From Rapidithrix thailandica (lineage in GTDB: Bacteria > Bacteroidota > Bacteroidia > Cytophagales > Flammeovirgaceae): DNA of 64,000 nucleotides. Below the pieces are notes generated by a model that was not told the origin of the DNA, did not search any database, and saw only the letters and a program-made list of their open reading frames with translations. Location of the stretch: contig NZ_JBDKWZ010000012.1 of the NCBI RefSeq assembly GCF_039710355.1, positions 62,001-126,000 on the forward strand, in the 5' to 3' direction. The translations under genes and the position numbers were made by a program. Numbering within the stretch: the first letter of the stretch is position 1; each line of letters opens with the position of its first letter. Shown here one piece after another: positions 1-8,539 of the stretch.

Positions 1-710
1 AACTCATGTTCAATAGCTCTTTGTACATTGCGGATTGAGTTCATATTTTTCACTTCCACTTTCTCTCCCAACTTTGTATCCCCCTTGAGCCGCACTGAGA
101 TATTTGCATCACATCGCATAGAGCCTTCTTCCATATTGCCATCGCAAATGTCCAGGTAACGAACCAACTTTCGCAATTCGGTTAATAAAAGACCGGCCTC
201 TTCTGCCGAGCGGATATCCGGTTCCGTCACGATTTCAATCAGAGGCATTCCCGCCCGGTTCAAATCCACAAATGTTTCGGACTCTCCTTCCAAATGCAAA
301 GATTTCCCGGCATCTTCTTCCAAGTGAATATGATGGAGCCGGAGTGTCCGGGTTTCACCGGAACTCAATTTCACCGGCACTTCACCCCCCAAACAAATCG
401 GGGTTTTATCCTGGGTAATTTGAAAGCCTTTCGGCAAATCGGGATAAAAATAGTTTTTGCGGTCAAACACGTTGTAACGGCTGATTTCACACCGGCAGGC
501 CAAGCCCATCCGGATGGCCAATTCAGCCACTTTTTTATTGATCTTGGGTAAGGTACCCGGATGCCCTAATGTAATCACAGAGATATGTGTATTGGGCGAT
601 TGCCCAAAGGCTGTGGCATCTGAGGTAAAAATTTTACTTTGGGTAAGCAGCTGTGCGTGAACTTCCAAGCCTACCACTACTTCGTATTTATCTGAAAATG
701 ATTGAGGCAT
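1..710 (-). CDS. gatB: Aspartyl/glutamyl-tRNA amidotransferase subunit B (5' part)
   Basis: GatB is the tRNA-binding kinase subunit of the GatCAB complex, which turns misacylated Glu-tRNA(Gln) or Asp-tRNA(Asn) into Gln-tRNA(Gln) or Asn-tRNA(Asn) in the cytoplasm. The N-terminal 236 residues are visible; the gene runs off the left edge. The protein starts MPQSFSDKYEVVVGLEVHAQ, and VGLEVHAQL followed by the GHPGTLPKIN segment is diagnostic of the GatB/GatE catalytic fold. The start is the ATG complementary to 708-710, which places the family's N-terminal strand at the expected distance. The gene is separated from uvrA upstream by a strong hairpin, so it probably has its own promoter. gatC lies about 5 kb away on the other strand, so the complex is not encoded as an operon here. 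Confidence 0.96.
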   Translation of the reverse strand, partial: MPQSFSDKYEVVVGLEVHAQLLTQSKIFTSDATAFGQSPNTHISVITLGHPGTLPKINKKVAELAIRMGLACRCEISRYNVFDRKNYFYPDLPKGFQITQDKTPICLGGEVPVKLSSGETRTLRLHHIHLEEDAGKSLHLEGESETFVDLNRAGMPLIEIVTEPDIRSAEEAGLLLTELRKLVRYLDICDGNMEEGSMRCDANISVRLKGDTKLGEKVEVKNMNSIRNVQRAIEHE

Positions 711-819
711 GAGCAAATTTGTCTATCTTTCGTTACTAGCTAACAAAATTACTAAGGATATTTTAAGGAATGGTATGGAGGGGGAAATAATTAAACTCCG
801 ACCATCTACCCAAAAGCGC

Positions 820-858
820 AAAAGCACTGTGAAAGTCAACAACCTTCACAATGCTTTT
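820..858 (-). terminator. Rho-independent terminator-like hairpin after uvrA
   Basis: Two 14-base arms (820-833 and 845-858) pair with one mismatch around an 11-base loop. Read on the minus strand the hairpin is followed by TTTTGCGC. It sits just past the uvrA stop codon and before gatB. Confidence 0.7.
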
Positions 859-888
859 TAAATATTGATTACAGTTTACCTGATGGTT

Positions 889-3732
889 TTATCCTTTTTT
901 AGCGGGGATTTTTTCGCTGAGGTACTTTGCCGTATAATTGTCTTTCAACTTCACCATCTCCTCAGGAGTTCCGGCAAAACACACATTGCCTCCATCTTTT
1001 CCTCCTTCTGGCCCCAGGTCAATGATCCAATCGGCCAGTTTGATCACCTCCATATTGTGTTCGATGATAATCACCGAGTGCCCTTGTTCCACCAAAGCAC
1101 TGATAGACCGCATTAATTTATTGATGTCGTGAAAGTGCAAGCCGGTAGTAGGTTCATCAAAAATAAACAAGACTTTTTCGGTGGCTTTCACATTGCCCTT
1201 TACCAGAAAGGAAGCCAACTTCACGCGTTGGGCTTCGCCCCCACTCAGCGTATTGGATGATTGCCCGAGTTTTACATATCCCAAGCCTACTTCTTGCAAT
1301 GGCTTCAGTTTGTTGACAATCTTTTTTTGCTCTTTGAAAAACTCAATACTTTCATCAATACTCAATTCAAGTATTTCCGCAATGTTTTTCTCATGATATT
1401 TTACTTCCAGTACTTCGTCTTTGAAACGATGGCCTTTGCAACTCTCACATTTCAGATAAATATCGGCCATAAATTGCATTTCCACTTTGATCTCCCCTTC
1501 CCCCTGGCAGGCCTCACAACGCCCGCCATCCACATTAAACGAAAAGTGGGCGGGTTTATACCCCCTTTGTTTGGACAAGGGTTGATCGGCAAACAACTGA
1601 CGTACCACATCGTAGGCCTTCACATAGGTCACCGGGTTGGAACGGGAAGATTTGCCAATAGGGTTCTGATCGACAAACTCGATATGGCTAATGGCTTTAA
1701 TATCACCTTCCATACCTGCCATCTTCCCCGATTCGTCACTGTATCCGCCAAGTTGCTTGGTTAATGCCGGATAAAAGATTTTCCGGATCAACGTAGATTT
1801 ACCCGAACCACTCACCCCGGTAATCACCGTGATGATGTTCAGGGGAAATTCTACATCCAGATTTTTCAGGTTATTTTCTTTAGCCCCCAATACCCGGATG
1901 GATTTTTTCCATTTTCTCCGGTAAGAAGGAACATCTATTTTTTCCACATTGTGTAAATAGCGGGCCGTATGGCTGATATCCGGGTTGTCCATGTTGAATA
2001 TATCTCCCTGGAAGCTCAATTCTCCTCCGTAAATCCCTGCATCAGGTCCGATATCAATGATTTGATCGGCCGCCCGCATCACTTCTTCTTCGTGTTCCAC
2101 GACAATCACCGTGTTTCCAAGATCTCTCAACTCTTCCAGTACGGAAATCAAGTTATGGGTGTCCCGGGGATGTAAACCAATAGACGGCTCATCCAAAATA
2201 TACATCGACCCTACTAAGGCACTTCCTAAAGAAGTGGCCAGTTTGATCCTTTGATACTCTCCCCCGGACAACGTTGCCGTCAATCGGTTTAAAGTCAAAT
2301 AGCCCAAGCCTACCCGAGTGAGGTACATCAGGCGGTTTTCTATTTCTACCAGTATTCTTTTAGCAATGGCCTTCTCATAGTCGGTAAGTTCGAGCGCTTC
2401 AAAAAAGGTTACGACTTCCGATACCGGCAATAGCACCAGTTCGATGATGGACTTGCCTCCGATTTTCACATAACCGGCATCTTTGCGCAAACGGGTTCCT
2501 TTACAATCCGGGCAAACCGTACGCCCCCGGTACCGGGATAATAATACACGGTATTGTATTTTATGCGTCTGCGTTTCCAGATGTTTAAAGAAAGCATTTA
2601 AGCCTTCAAAATATTCATTACCTGTCCAGAGGACTTGTTTCTCTTCGTCTGACAAATCGCTATAAGCTCTGTGGATAGGGAAATCAAACTTGATCCCGTT
2701 TTTTAACAAGGGGACTTGCCACTTTTTCATGGACTCACTACGCCAAGGGGCTATGGCTCCCTCATATACAGACAAGCTTTTATCCGGTATCACCAGGTCT
2801 TCGTCAATCCCCAGAATATTTCCAAAACCTTCGCAGCGTTTACAAGCTCCATAGGGATTGTTAAAGCTAAATAAATTGACTGAGGGTTCTTCAAACCGTA
2901 TCCCATCCGCCTCAAAGCGATCGGAAAAGTTTTTTCGTATGGTCTCTTTATTTTTTTGGATGATTTCAATGGTACAATCTCCTTCCCCTTCAAAAAAGGC
3001 CGTTTGAATGGAATCGGCAATCCGGTATTGATTGTCTTCATCGTTCTGTTTGACGGTGTTACGGTCAATCAGGATATCCACTTGTAAGCCTTTCTTTGCC
3101 AAGTCGTACACCTCTTCAAAGTTTCCATTGTCCGGTAAGTCTTCAATAAAGGTCAACTCCTCGTTAAACAGGATACGGGTAAATCCTTTTTGCAAAAGGA
3201 TTTTTAATTCCTCGGCAAGGCTTCTCCCCTCTTTCATCTTTAAAGGACAAAGGGTCATTACCCTCACGCCCTCTTCAAACGATTGGATAAAATTTACCAC
3301 ACTGGTCACACTGTCTTTGGTCACCAGGTTTCCGGAAACAGGCGAGTAGGTTTTTCCAACCCGGGCAAATAGCAATTTCAGGTAATCGTAGATTTCTGTA
3401 GTGGTTCCCACTGTGGAACGAGGGTTCCGGGTATTCACTTTTTGCTCTACGGCAATGGCCGGACATACTCCCCGGATATACTCGACTTCCGGCTTTTCCA
3501 TTCGTCCCAGAAACTGACGGGCATACGAACTCAAGCTCTCCACATACATCCGTTGTCCTTCGGCAAAAAGCGTATCAAAAGCCAGTGAGGACTTGCCAGA
3601 GCCCGATACTCCGGTAATCACCACTAATTTATTTCGGGGGATGGCTACATCTATATTTTTTAAATTGTTTACCTTCGCACCTTTTACAATGATATATTGC
3701 TTAGGGTCAAGCTGGTCAACTGATATGCTCAT
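889..3732 (-). CDS. uvrA: Excinuclease ABC subunit A
   Basis: UvrA is the damage-sensing ATPase of nucleotide excision repair. The 947 residues carry two ABC modules: Walker A GVSGSGKS at residues 41-48, signature LSGGEYQR near 488-495, and a second GVSGSGKST / LSGGEAQR pair in the C-terminal half. The C-terminal zinc module is complete, with CEAC and CESC pairs about 20 residues apart. The N-terminal zinc site is not canonical: the second pair (C297, C300) is present, but the region where the first CxxC normally lies reads FEADGIRF. Another CxxC (C407, C410) matches the usual CxxCxGTRL element. The start fits the family, with the first strand beginning about 14 residues in. It could be a UvrA2-type paralogue, but the length and intact half-sites favour the main repair protein. 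Confidence 0.95.
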   Translation of the reverse strand: MSISVDQLDPKQYIIVKGAKVNNLKNIDVAIPRNKLVVITGVSGSGKSSLAFDTLFAEGQRMYVESLSSYARQFLGRMEKPEVEYIRGVCPAIAVEQKVNTRNPRSTVGTTTEIYDYLKLLFARVGKTYSPVSGNLVTKDSVTSVVNFIQSFEEGVRVMTLCPLKMKEGRSLAEELKILLQKGFTRILFNEELTFIEDLPDNGNFEEVYDLAKKGLQVDILIDRNTVKQNDEDNQYRIADSIQTAFFEGEGDCTIEIIQKNKETIRKNFSDRFEADGIRFEEPSVNLFSFNNPYGACKRCEGFGNILGIDEDLVIPDKSLSVYEGAIAPWRSESMKKWQVPLLKNGIKFDFPIHRAYSDLSDEEKQVLWTGNEYFEGLNAFFKHLETQTHKIQYRVLLSRYRGRTVCPDCKGTRLRKDAGYVKIGGKSIIELVLLPVSEVVTFFEALELTDYEKAIAKRILVEIENRLMYLTRVGLGYLTLNRLTATLSGGEYQRIKLATSLGSALVGSMYILDEPSIGLHPRDTHNLISVLEELRDLGNTVIVVEHEEEVMRAADQIIDIGPDAGIYGGELSFQGDIFNMDNPDISHTARYLHNVEKIDVPSYRRKWKKSIRVLGAKENNLKNLDVEFPLNIITVITGVSGSGKSTLIRKIFYPALTKQLGGYSDESGKMAGMEGDIKAISHIEFVDQNPIGKSSRSNPVTYVKAYDVVRQLFADQPLSKQRGYKPAHFSFNVDGGRCEACQGEGEIKVEMQFMADIYLKCESCKGHRFKDEVLEVKYHEKNIAEILELSIDESIEFFKEQKKIVNKLKPLQEVGLGYVKLGQSSNTLSGGEAQRVKLASFLVKGNVKATEKVLFIFDEPTTGLHFHDINKLMRSISALVEQGHSVIIIEHNMEVIKLADWIIDLGPEGGKDGGNVCFAGTPEEMVKLKDNYTAKYLSEKIPAKKG

Positions 3733-3924
3733 AGTAGTTTGTCAATTTTATATGGCAGGCCCTTTGCCAAAAGTTGCCACAAAAGTGCAATAATTTAAAA
3801 TATTCGCCATATTTTCATGGCTGTTTTTTTAGAGTATGTTATTGAAGGGATTCCTCCTTTCATTACGAATGATGACATACTCCTTGAAAATTTCGTAGTT
3901 TCACCGATACGTTAGCAAACACAC

Positions 3925-4704
3925 ATGCTCATCCGAAGGCTTCTGATCCGTTTATTAGGTTTCAAAAATTATTTGCAATTTATCAGTTATTTTTTTCTTA
4001 AAACCTATCGTTCAAAACTTTACCTGTCCGAACATTTTCAAGTCCGGTTTCTCCGGCAGCTCGTCCGGCAAGGTGATACCTGTTTGGATATTGGCGCAAA
4101 TTTAGGCTATTTTTCCATACCCTTATCGCATTTGACCGGAGAAAAAGGAAAACTCTACTCTATAGAGCCTGTTCCCATGTTTCGCAAGGTATTACAAAAA
4201 AACCTGAGCCGTTTTGGCCTCAAGAATTTTGAAATCCTACCCTATGCTTTGGGAGAGGAAGATCATAAGAAAGTGCAAATGGGAACACCTACCGTAGACG
4301 GGGTGATCCGGCACGGACGGACGGAAATACTGGAAGCCCGGCCCCAACAAGGCATTGCCTTTACTCATGAAACCGAGATGATGTCGCCTCAAACCTTATT
4401 CGGAGGATTGAAGGAATTGCAATTTGTCAAATGTGATGTGGAAGGGTACGAAACGCATATTATTCCACAATTTTTATCTCTTTTTGAACAACACCAGCCC
4501 ATTCTGGAAATTGAAATCGGGCCTAAAGAAAACAAAGCTGAAATCATCAACCTGCTCAGCCCGTTGTCATATACTGCTTATTATCTTAAAAACAACCAAC
4601 TCTGGCCTTTTCAATTAGATAACCCTCAACACACAAAAGAAATTGAGCTTTACTTTATTCCCACTGGCAAAAAAGACCGGGTCAGGGGTGTGATTAGGGA
4701 ATGA
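3925..4704 (+). CDS. FkbM-family SAM-dependent methyltransferase
   Basis: This 259-residue protein is a probable class I methyltransferase of the FkbM family, which typically O-methylates sugars or polyketide hydroxyls; the substrate here is unknown. The SAM-binding motif I is CLDIGANLGYFS near residue 56. It is followed by YSIEP, an acidic motif II region, and the FVKCDVEGYE motif that is characteristic of FkbM enzymes. There is no signal peptide; a hydrophobic N-terminal stretch is present but is preceded by basic residues, so membrane association is possible. It stands alone between divergent uvrA and plsC. Its TGA stop lies inside a purine-rich repeat (4697-4756). Confidence 0.85.
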   Translation: MLIRRLLIRLLGFKNYLQFISYFFLKTYRSKLYLSEHFQVRFLRQLVRQGDTCLDIGANLGYFSIPLSHLTGEKGKLYSIEPVPMFRKVLQKNLSRFGLKNFEILPYALGEEDHKKVQMGTPTVDGVIRHGRTEILEARPQQGIAFTHETEMMSPQTLFGGLKELQFVKCDVEGYETHIIPQFLSLFEQHQPILEIEIGPKENKAEIINLLSPLSYTAYYLKNNQLWPFQLDNPQHTKEIELYFIPTGKKDRVRGVIRE

Positions 4705-4756
4705 GGGATAGAAGGAGTGGAGGATTGAAGGAATGGAGGATTGAGGGTTGCGGGAA
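4697..4756 (+). repeat. Purine-rich intergenic repeat overlapping a stop codon
   Basis: An almost pyrimidine-free (G/A/T, no C) stretch contains two copies of GGAGGATTGA, at 4719-4728 and 4735-4744, 16 bp apart, preceded by GGGAATGAGGGA. The TGA of the methyltransferase gene is part of the array. Similar units recur at 53529-53541 and 57047-57198. Confidence 0.6.
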
Positions 4757-4828
4757 GATAATTGTACTTTTGGGGTTTATCAGATAATTTCAACAAACTT
4801 AATGTATCCGGCAACTTGAATTAATTAT

Positions 4829-4836
4829 TATCTTTG
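4829..4836 (+). promoter_or_regulatory. Candidate -7 promoter element for plsC
   Basis: TATCTTTG matches the Bacteroidota -7 consensus TAnnTTTG and lies about 90 bp before the plsC start. No TTG is present at the ideal 19-21 bp spacing, so support is partial. Confidence 0.4.
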
Positions 4837-4925
4837 CATTTCTTTCCTTTTGATGGAAAGGTATTTTTTCAAGTTTAAATAAAGCCGGGGTGTTCACTGA
4901 ATCTCTGAGCAAACGACTGTAAACT

Positions 4926-5690
4926 ATGCCAAAAAAGAACTTTTTCAACCTATTATATGCCCTCTGGTATTTGCTTTGGTTTTGGGTTATTTTTATTTTG
5001 ATTTACCCGCTTTTTCTCCTGACCATTTTCGTAAAAAAATGGAGACCTTATTCTTACAAAGTCAATAATATATGGGCGTATACGGTGTATTTTTTGGTTG
5101 GTTTGCCTGTAAAAGTACAATACCGCTTTCCCTTTGACAAAAAGGGAAATTATGTATTCTGTCCCAATCATAATTCCTATCTGGACATTCCCATTTTAGG
5201 ATATGCCATGCGGCAGTTTGGTGTATATGTAGGAAAAAGCCAGCTGAGTAAAGTGCCCTTGTTTGGCTATATGTTTAAGAAATTATATATCTCCGTTGAC
5301 CGCAACAGCCTGAGAGACCGTTATCAATCTTTTGAATTGGCTAAAAACGAAATTGACCAGGGGAACAGTTTGATCATTTTCCCGGAAGGGGGAACCAATC
5401 AAAACCCACCGGTACCCAAACGCTTTAAAGACGGGGCCTTTCGTATTGCCATTGAAAAGCAGGTTCCGATTGTCCCGGTCACCATTCCTCAACACTGGTT
5501 GGTAATGCATGATATCTCTCCCTATTTGCATTGGAGCAAAATTGAAGTGATCTTTCATGAACCGATAGCAACCACGGGAATGACGATAGACCAAGCCGAT
5601 GACTTAAAAGAACAGGTATATTCTGTCATCTACAATGAAATGAAGAGTCGCTTTCCAAAGTATTTTGAAAAAGAAACCGTGAATAAATAA
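4926..5690 (+). CDS. plsC: 1-acyl-sn-glycerol-3-phosphate acyltransferase (PlsC family)
   Basis: This inner-membrane enzyme probably acylates lysophosphatidic acid to phosphatidic acid in phospholipid synthesis. The 254-residue protein has a hydrophobic N-terminal segment (about residues 8-35), then the catalytic H-x4-D motif in CPNHNSYLDIPIL, and the substrate-binding FPEGGTNQ motif around residue 150. Both motifs have the spacing normal for the PlsC/LPLAT superfamily. Other members of this superfamily acylate ornithine lipids or lipid A precursors, so the acceptor is inferred. It is followed closely by gatC on the same strand. Confidence 0.9.
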   Translation: MPKKNFFNLLYALWYLLWFWVIFILIYPLFLLTIFVKKWRPYSYKVNNIWAYTVYFLVGLPVKVQYRFPFDKKGNYVFCPNHNSYLDIPILGYAMRQFGVYVGKSQLSKVPLFGYMFKKLYISVDRNSLRDRYQSFELAKNEIDQGNSLIIFPEGGTNQNPPVPKRFKDGAFRIAIEKQVPIVPVTIPQHWLVMHDISPYLHWSKIEVIFHEPIATTGMTIDQADDLKEQVYSVIYNEMKSRFPKYFEKETVNK

Positions 5691-5713
5691 GCTGAAAACT
5701 TTGAAGGTGTTCT

Positions 5714-5721
5714 TATTTTTG
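5714..5721 (+). promoter_or_regulatory. Candidate -7 promoter element for gatC
   Basis: TATTTTTG fits TAnnTTTG and lies about 40 bp before the gatC ATG. No clear TTG is seen at the expected upstream distance. Confidence 0.35.
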
Positions 5722-5758
5722 TGAAAGTCCAGAAGGATAGAATTTGAAATCAATTAAA

Positions 5759-6046
5759 ATGAAAATAGAAAAAGCAGATTTAGAAAAAATAGCCCATTTG
5801 GCAAGGCTGAATTTTAATGAGGAGGATGAGGGGAAAATGCTGCAAAGCATAAATGAAATTGTAGAATGGGTAGGTAAACTCGAAGAAGTGGACACCGAAG
5901 GAGTGGAACCCTTAACCCATATGTCCGAAGAGCAAAACGTGCTTCGGGAAGACGAGGTAAAAAACCACCTTTCCCGTGAGGCCGGCTTAAAAAATGCCCC
6001 TCGAAAAGACAAACAGTTTATCCGGGTGCCTAAGGTGTTGGAATAA
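5759..6046 (+). CDS. gatC: Aspartyl/glutamyl-tRNA amidotransferase subunit C
   Basis: GatC is the small subunit that bridges and stabilises GatA and GatB in the tRNA-dependent amidotransferase. The 95-residue product begins MKIEKADLEKIAHLARLNF, the typical GatC helix, and carries the middle VEPLTHM motif and the final DKQFIRVPKVL tail that inserts between the partner subunits. A TTG start 15 bp upstream is possible in frame, but the ATG at 5759 gives the standard family N-terminus. It is followed by a convergent lipoprotein gene only 21 bp away. Confidence 0.96.
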   Translation: MKIEKADLEKIAHLARLNFNEEDEGKMLQSINEIVEWVGKLEEVDTEGVEPLTHMSEEQNVLREDEVKNHLSREAGLKNAPRKDKQFIRVPKVLE

Positions 6047-6068
6047 TCCTGGGTTTGCATTCAGGATT
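6045..6068. terminator. Short inverted repeat between convergent genes
   Basis: AATCCTG (6045-6051) and CAGGATT (6062-6068) are complementary and lie in the 21-bp gap between the ends of gatC and the beta-helix lipoprotein gene. The stem is short and has no strong T-run, so terminator function is only possible. Confidence 0.3.
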
Positions 6069-7465
6069 TATTCTATTCTTTCATAGGCTCCGATATCCGG
6101 GTTTTCATCCCGGGCATTGTCCAAAAGGTCATGGGAAACGAACAATTTTTGTCCTTTGTCTTTGGCCGGGCTGAGTGTATCCAAGGTAAAGAGCTGTTCG
6201 ATCGGGCTGGTAAACTTCGGGTCTGTATTTAATTGATTATCATTCCCTTTTAAGAAATCCGTCAGTTGGGTTTTGAAAATATTATTTCTCAAGTTCAACT
6301 CCATTTTGGTTTCGCTTTCCGCATCTGCAAAAAACTGCACTTCGTCATTTAGCACCCCCCATACAATCGTATTGCGCATATCCACATACAAATCTTCCCG
6401 AAGGATATCTTCTCCTGTATTAAAGTAATTACTCAAGATCAGAGAGGGAGTCTCTCTAAAGAAGTCAAATTGGTAATTGGCAATGGTATTATGGTACAAG
6501 ACATAATTGCCCCCGGCCCAGCAGGCCAAGCCACTTTGAATACAATTGTCAATCAAGGTATTGTACATCAACAAATCCGAGGTAAAGCACTGTATGCCGG
6601 TTGCTGCCATGTTTTCGATGATAGAATTTGCCAAAACCAGGTCCGGTTCCTCGTCTTCGTCAGGGGTTCCTAAGTGAATCCCCACCGTAGCATTTTTAAT
6701 AATGGCCGAATAGATTTCGTTTTGATGGCTTTGTTCCAAGAAAAAGATCCCCCCCCATTGTCCCGGAGCTTTGGCATATGCTTTTTCCTGCCTTACCCCT
6801 TGAAAAGTTACCGGTTTTTCAGCAACTCCCTGAATTTTAAGCGTGCCGTTAACAAACAAATATGCCCCTGGATTCATATAAATACGAGTTCCTTCTTCGA
6901 TTGTAAGCGTGGCATCCTTTTGCACCAATACAGAGTCAAAAATCACATAAGGCCGGTTAGCGGTCCAGGTAGTGTTGCCATCGATACCTTGTAAGCCACT
7001 GCGGTAAAAGTTGGCATCTTGCCCCCAAGAAATCAGTTTTACATCCTGTACATTGCCGTTTGTTTCAAAAACCAGGGAATCTTGTACGATAAATGGCAGG
7101 TCATTGTCCTGAGGGTCAATAAATACTTCTACCAATACCAATAAACTATCCCCCCCCAGAAGCTTTACATTTTCCACCTTTGTATCGGAAATGCCATTGA
7201 TATGAACAGCATAAGCAGAGCTTTGGGTGTTTCCCAAACTGATGTTAGCAATATTTACGGCTTTATTGCTAGGGTTGGTTACCGAAAGGCGCTTGGTTAC
7301 GCTTCCCACAGTTGTAAAAACCGTATCAAAAAAGATGGTATCTTGAGAAAAGGAAAGTTTGATATCCGGGCTTGTGGAAATACTCTCTTCTTCTGGCTCA
7401 CAAGCGAAAAGTAATACGGTTGAAAGCCATACAATACTTATTCTGAAAAATTTATACTTGTTCAT
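6068..7465 (-). CDS. Secreted lipoprotein with right-handed beta-helix repeats
   Basis: This 465-residue protein probably sits in the cell envelope. The N-terminus MNKYKFFRISIVWLSTVLLF followed by ACEPEEES resembles a lipoprotein signal with Cys22 as the lipidated residue, although Phe at -2 is unusual. Residues 30-150 form an Ig-like beta region (DTIFFDTVFTTVGSVTK, a segment common in Bacteroidota surface proteins). Residues 180-400 have the periodic short strands and N/I/G-rich turns of a parallel beta-helix (SAIIKNATVGIHLG, NTIANYQF, NTIVWG). The C-terminal GAYERIE is typical of the choice-of-anchor Q/beta-helix group. No catalytic residues can be assigned. The substrate or role is unknown. 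Confidence 0.75.
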   Translation of the reverse strand: MNKYKFFRISIVWLSTVLLFACEPEEESISTSPDIKLSFSQDTIFFDTVFTTVGSVTKRLSVTNPSNKAVNIANISLGNTQSSAYAVHINGISDTKVENVKLLGGDSLLVLVEVFIDPQDNDLPFIVQDSLVFETNGNVQDVKLISWGQDANFYRSGLQGIDGNTTWTANRPYVIFDSVLVQKDATLTIEEGTRIYMNPGAYLFVNGTLKIQGVAEKPVTFQGVRQEKAYAKAPGQWGGIFFLEQSHQNEIYSAIIKNATVGIHLGTPDEDEEPDLVLANSIIENMAATGIQCFTSDLLMYNTLIDNCIQSGLACWAGGNYVLYHNTIANYQFDFFRETPSLILSNYFNTGEDILREDLYVDMRNTIVWGVLNDEVQFFADAESETKMELNLRNNIFKTQLTDFLKGNDNQLNTDPKFTSPIEQLFTLDTLSPAKDKGQKLFVSHDLLDNARDENPDIGAYERIE

Positions 7466-7621
7466 TCGACTATCACAGGTGGCTTGAAACTCATCCGTAA
7501 GTTAACGAAGCATTGTATTCTAGCAAAATATTCCTGTGATCAGATCTTATTTTATTTTATGAATGGTAATATTTTACCGCTAAAAGTCCTATTAACGTTT
7601 AAAATTCAGCCATTTGAGGGT

Positions 7622-8467
7622 TCAAGTGGGACTTGAGGCTTTATTGAAAATTTTCATATTCAAATCATAGATATTCAATTGGATATCTCGAATTATGGGC
7701 ATCACACTATCAAAATATCCCATTACTACAAAGCCCTCACTCTCTAGCGTATCATGCAGCCGGTTTACAATATTAATTTGGGTAACTTTATCGAAATAGA
7801 TCAGTACATTCCGGCAAAAAATCAGATGAAATTTTTGTCTAAACCCATCTGCAATCAAATTGTGTTTTTTAAACTCCACATTCTTTAAAAGCAAGGGGTC
7901 GAATTGAAACGTATTCCCGTTTTGCAGACAATACAGGACCAGCTTTCCTTTGGGGTTATATTGCCGGTAATTCGACTCAAAATCAGCCCATTTGGTATTG
8001 CAGTACTCTCCCATCCGGGCCTTTTGCAGGGAATCTTCATTGATATCCGTAGCGACAAAACGGCATTTATGATACACTCCCAACTCTTTTGCTAAAATTG
8101 CCATTGAAAACAGCTCCTCACCTGTGGAGCAGCCTGTATGCAATATGGAAACCTGCTTATTGGTACGAGTCAATTGTAATAGCAAGTCCTTAACACACAA
8201 CCACATTTTGGGATCGCGAAACAGCGTGGTAAGCCCTACTGTAATTTCATTCATAAAAGGATAGATAAACCCTCTGTCGCGCAATAACGTTGACCATAAA
8301 TCGATCAAAGAATTGAACTTAAATTTAAGCAAACAGTTTTTTAACCTTCTTTTGAAAGGAGTAGGCTCATAGCAGGAAAAATCAATTCCATACCTCTTAT
8401 AGATGGCCTCACAAAAAGAGACTAACTCGAAATCTGAAATTGCTTGCTCTTGTAAATTTTTTTCCAT
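7622..8467 (-). CDS. cheR: CheR-type chemoreceptor methyltransferase (chemotaxis operon)
   Basis: CheR transfers methyl groups from SAM to receptor glutamates and so sets adaptation of the chemotaxis pathway. The 281-residue product has the N-terminal helical CheR domain (FKRRLKNCLLKF, residues about 43-54), a SAM-binding loop HTGCSTGEELFSMAIL near 115-130, the ATDINEDSL strand end, and the FCRNVLIYFD motif of the family. It is the last gene of the eight-gene operon that starts at 19327. The gap to the preceding PAS gene is 72 bp. A second CheR lies at 30770-31630. Confidence 0.92.
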   Translation of the reverse strand: MEKNLQEQAISDFELVSFCEAIYKRYGIDFSCYEPTPFKRRLKNCLLKFKFNSLIDLWSTLLRDRGFIYPFMNEITVGLTTLFRDPKMWLCVKDLLLQLTRTNKQVSILHTGCSTGEELFSMAILAKELGVYHKCRFVATDINEDSLQKARMGEYCNTKWADFESNYRQYNPKGKLVLYCLQNGNTFQFDPLLLKNVEFKKHNLIADGFRQKFHLIFCRNVLIYFDKVTQINIVNRLHDTLESEGFVVMGYFDSVMPIIRDIQLNIYDLNMKIFNKASSPT

Positions 8468-8539
8468 TCACTCAAGGGGTTTCAAGTTATGCCTCATACA
8501 AAAGGTAAGTAGCGGATAGGCAGTGAATTGGTTTTTCGC

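Noticed and set aside
1261..1764. Plus-strand open frame of 167 codons antisense to uvrA
   Set aside because: It is fully inside the coding strand of uvrA and shows no protein features.
5744..5758. Upstream TTG start for gatC
   Set aside because: The ATG at 5759 yields the standard GatC N-terminus; the upstream part adds five residues without family support.
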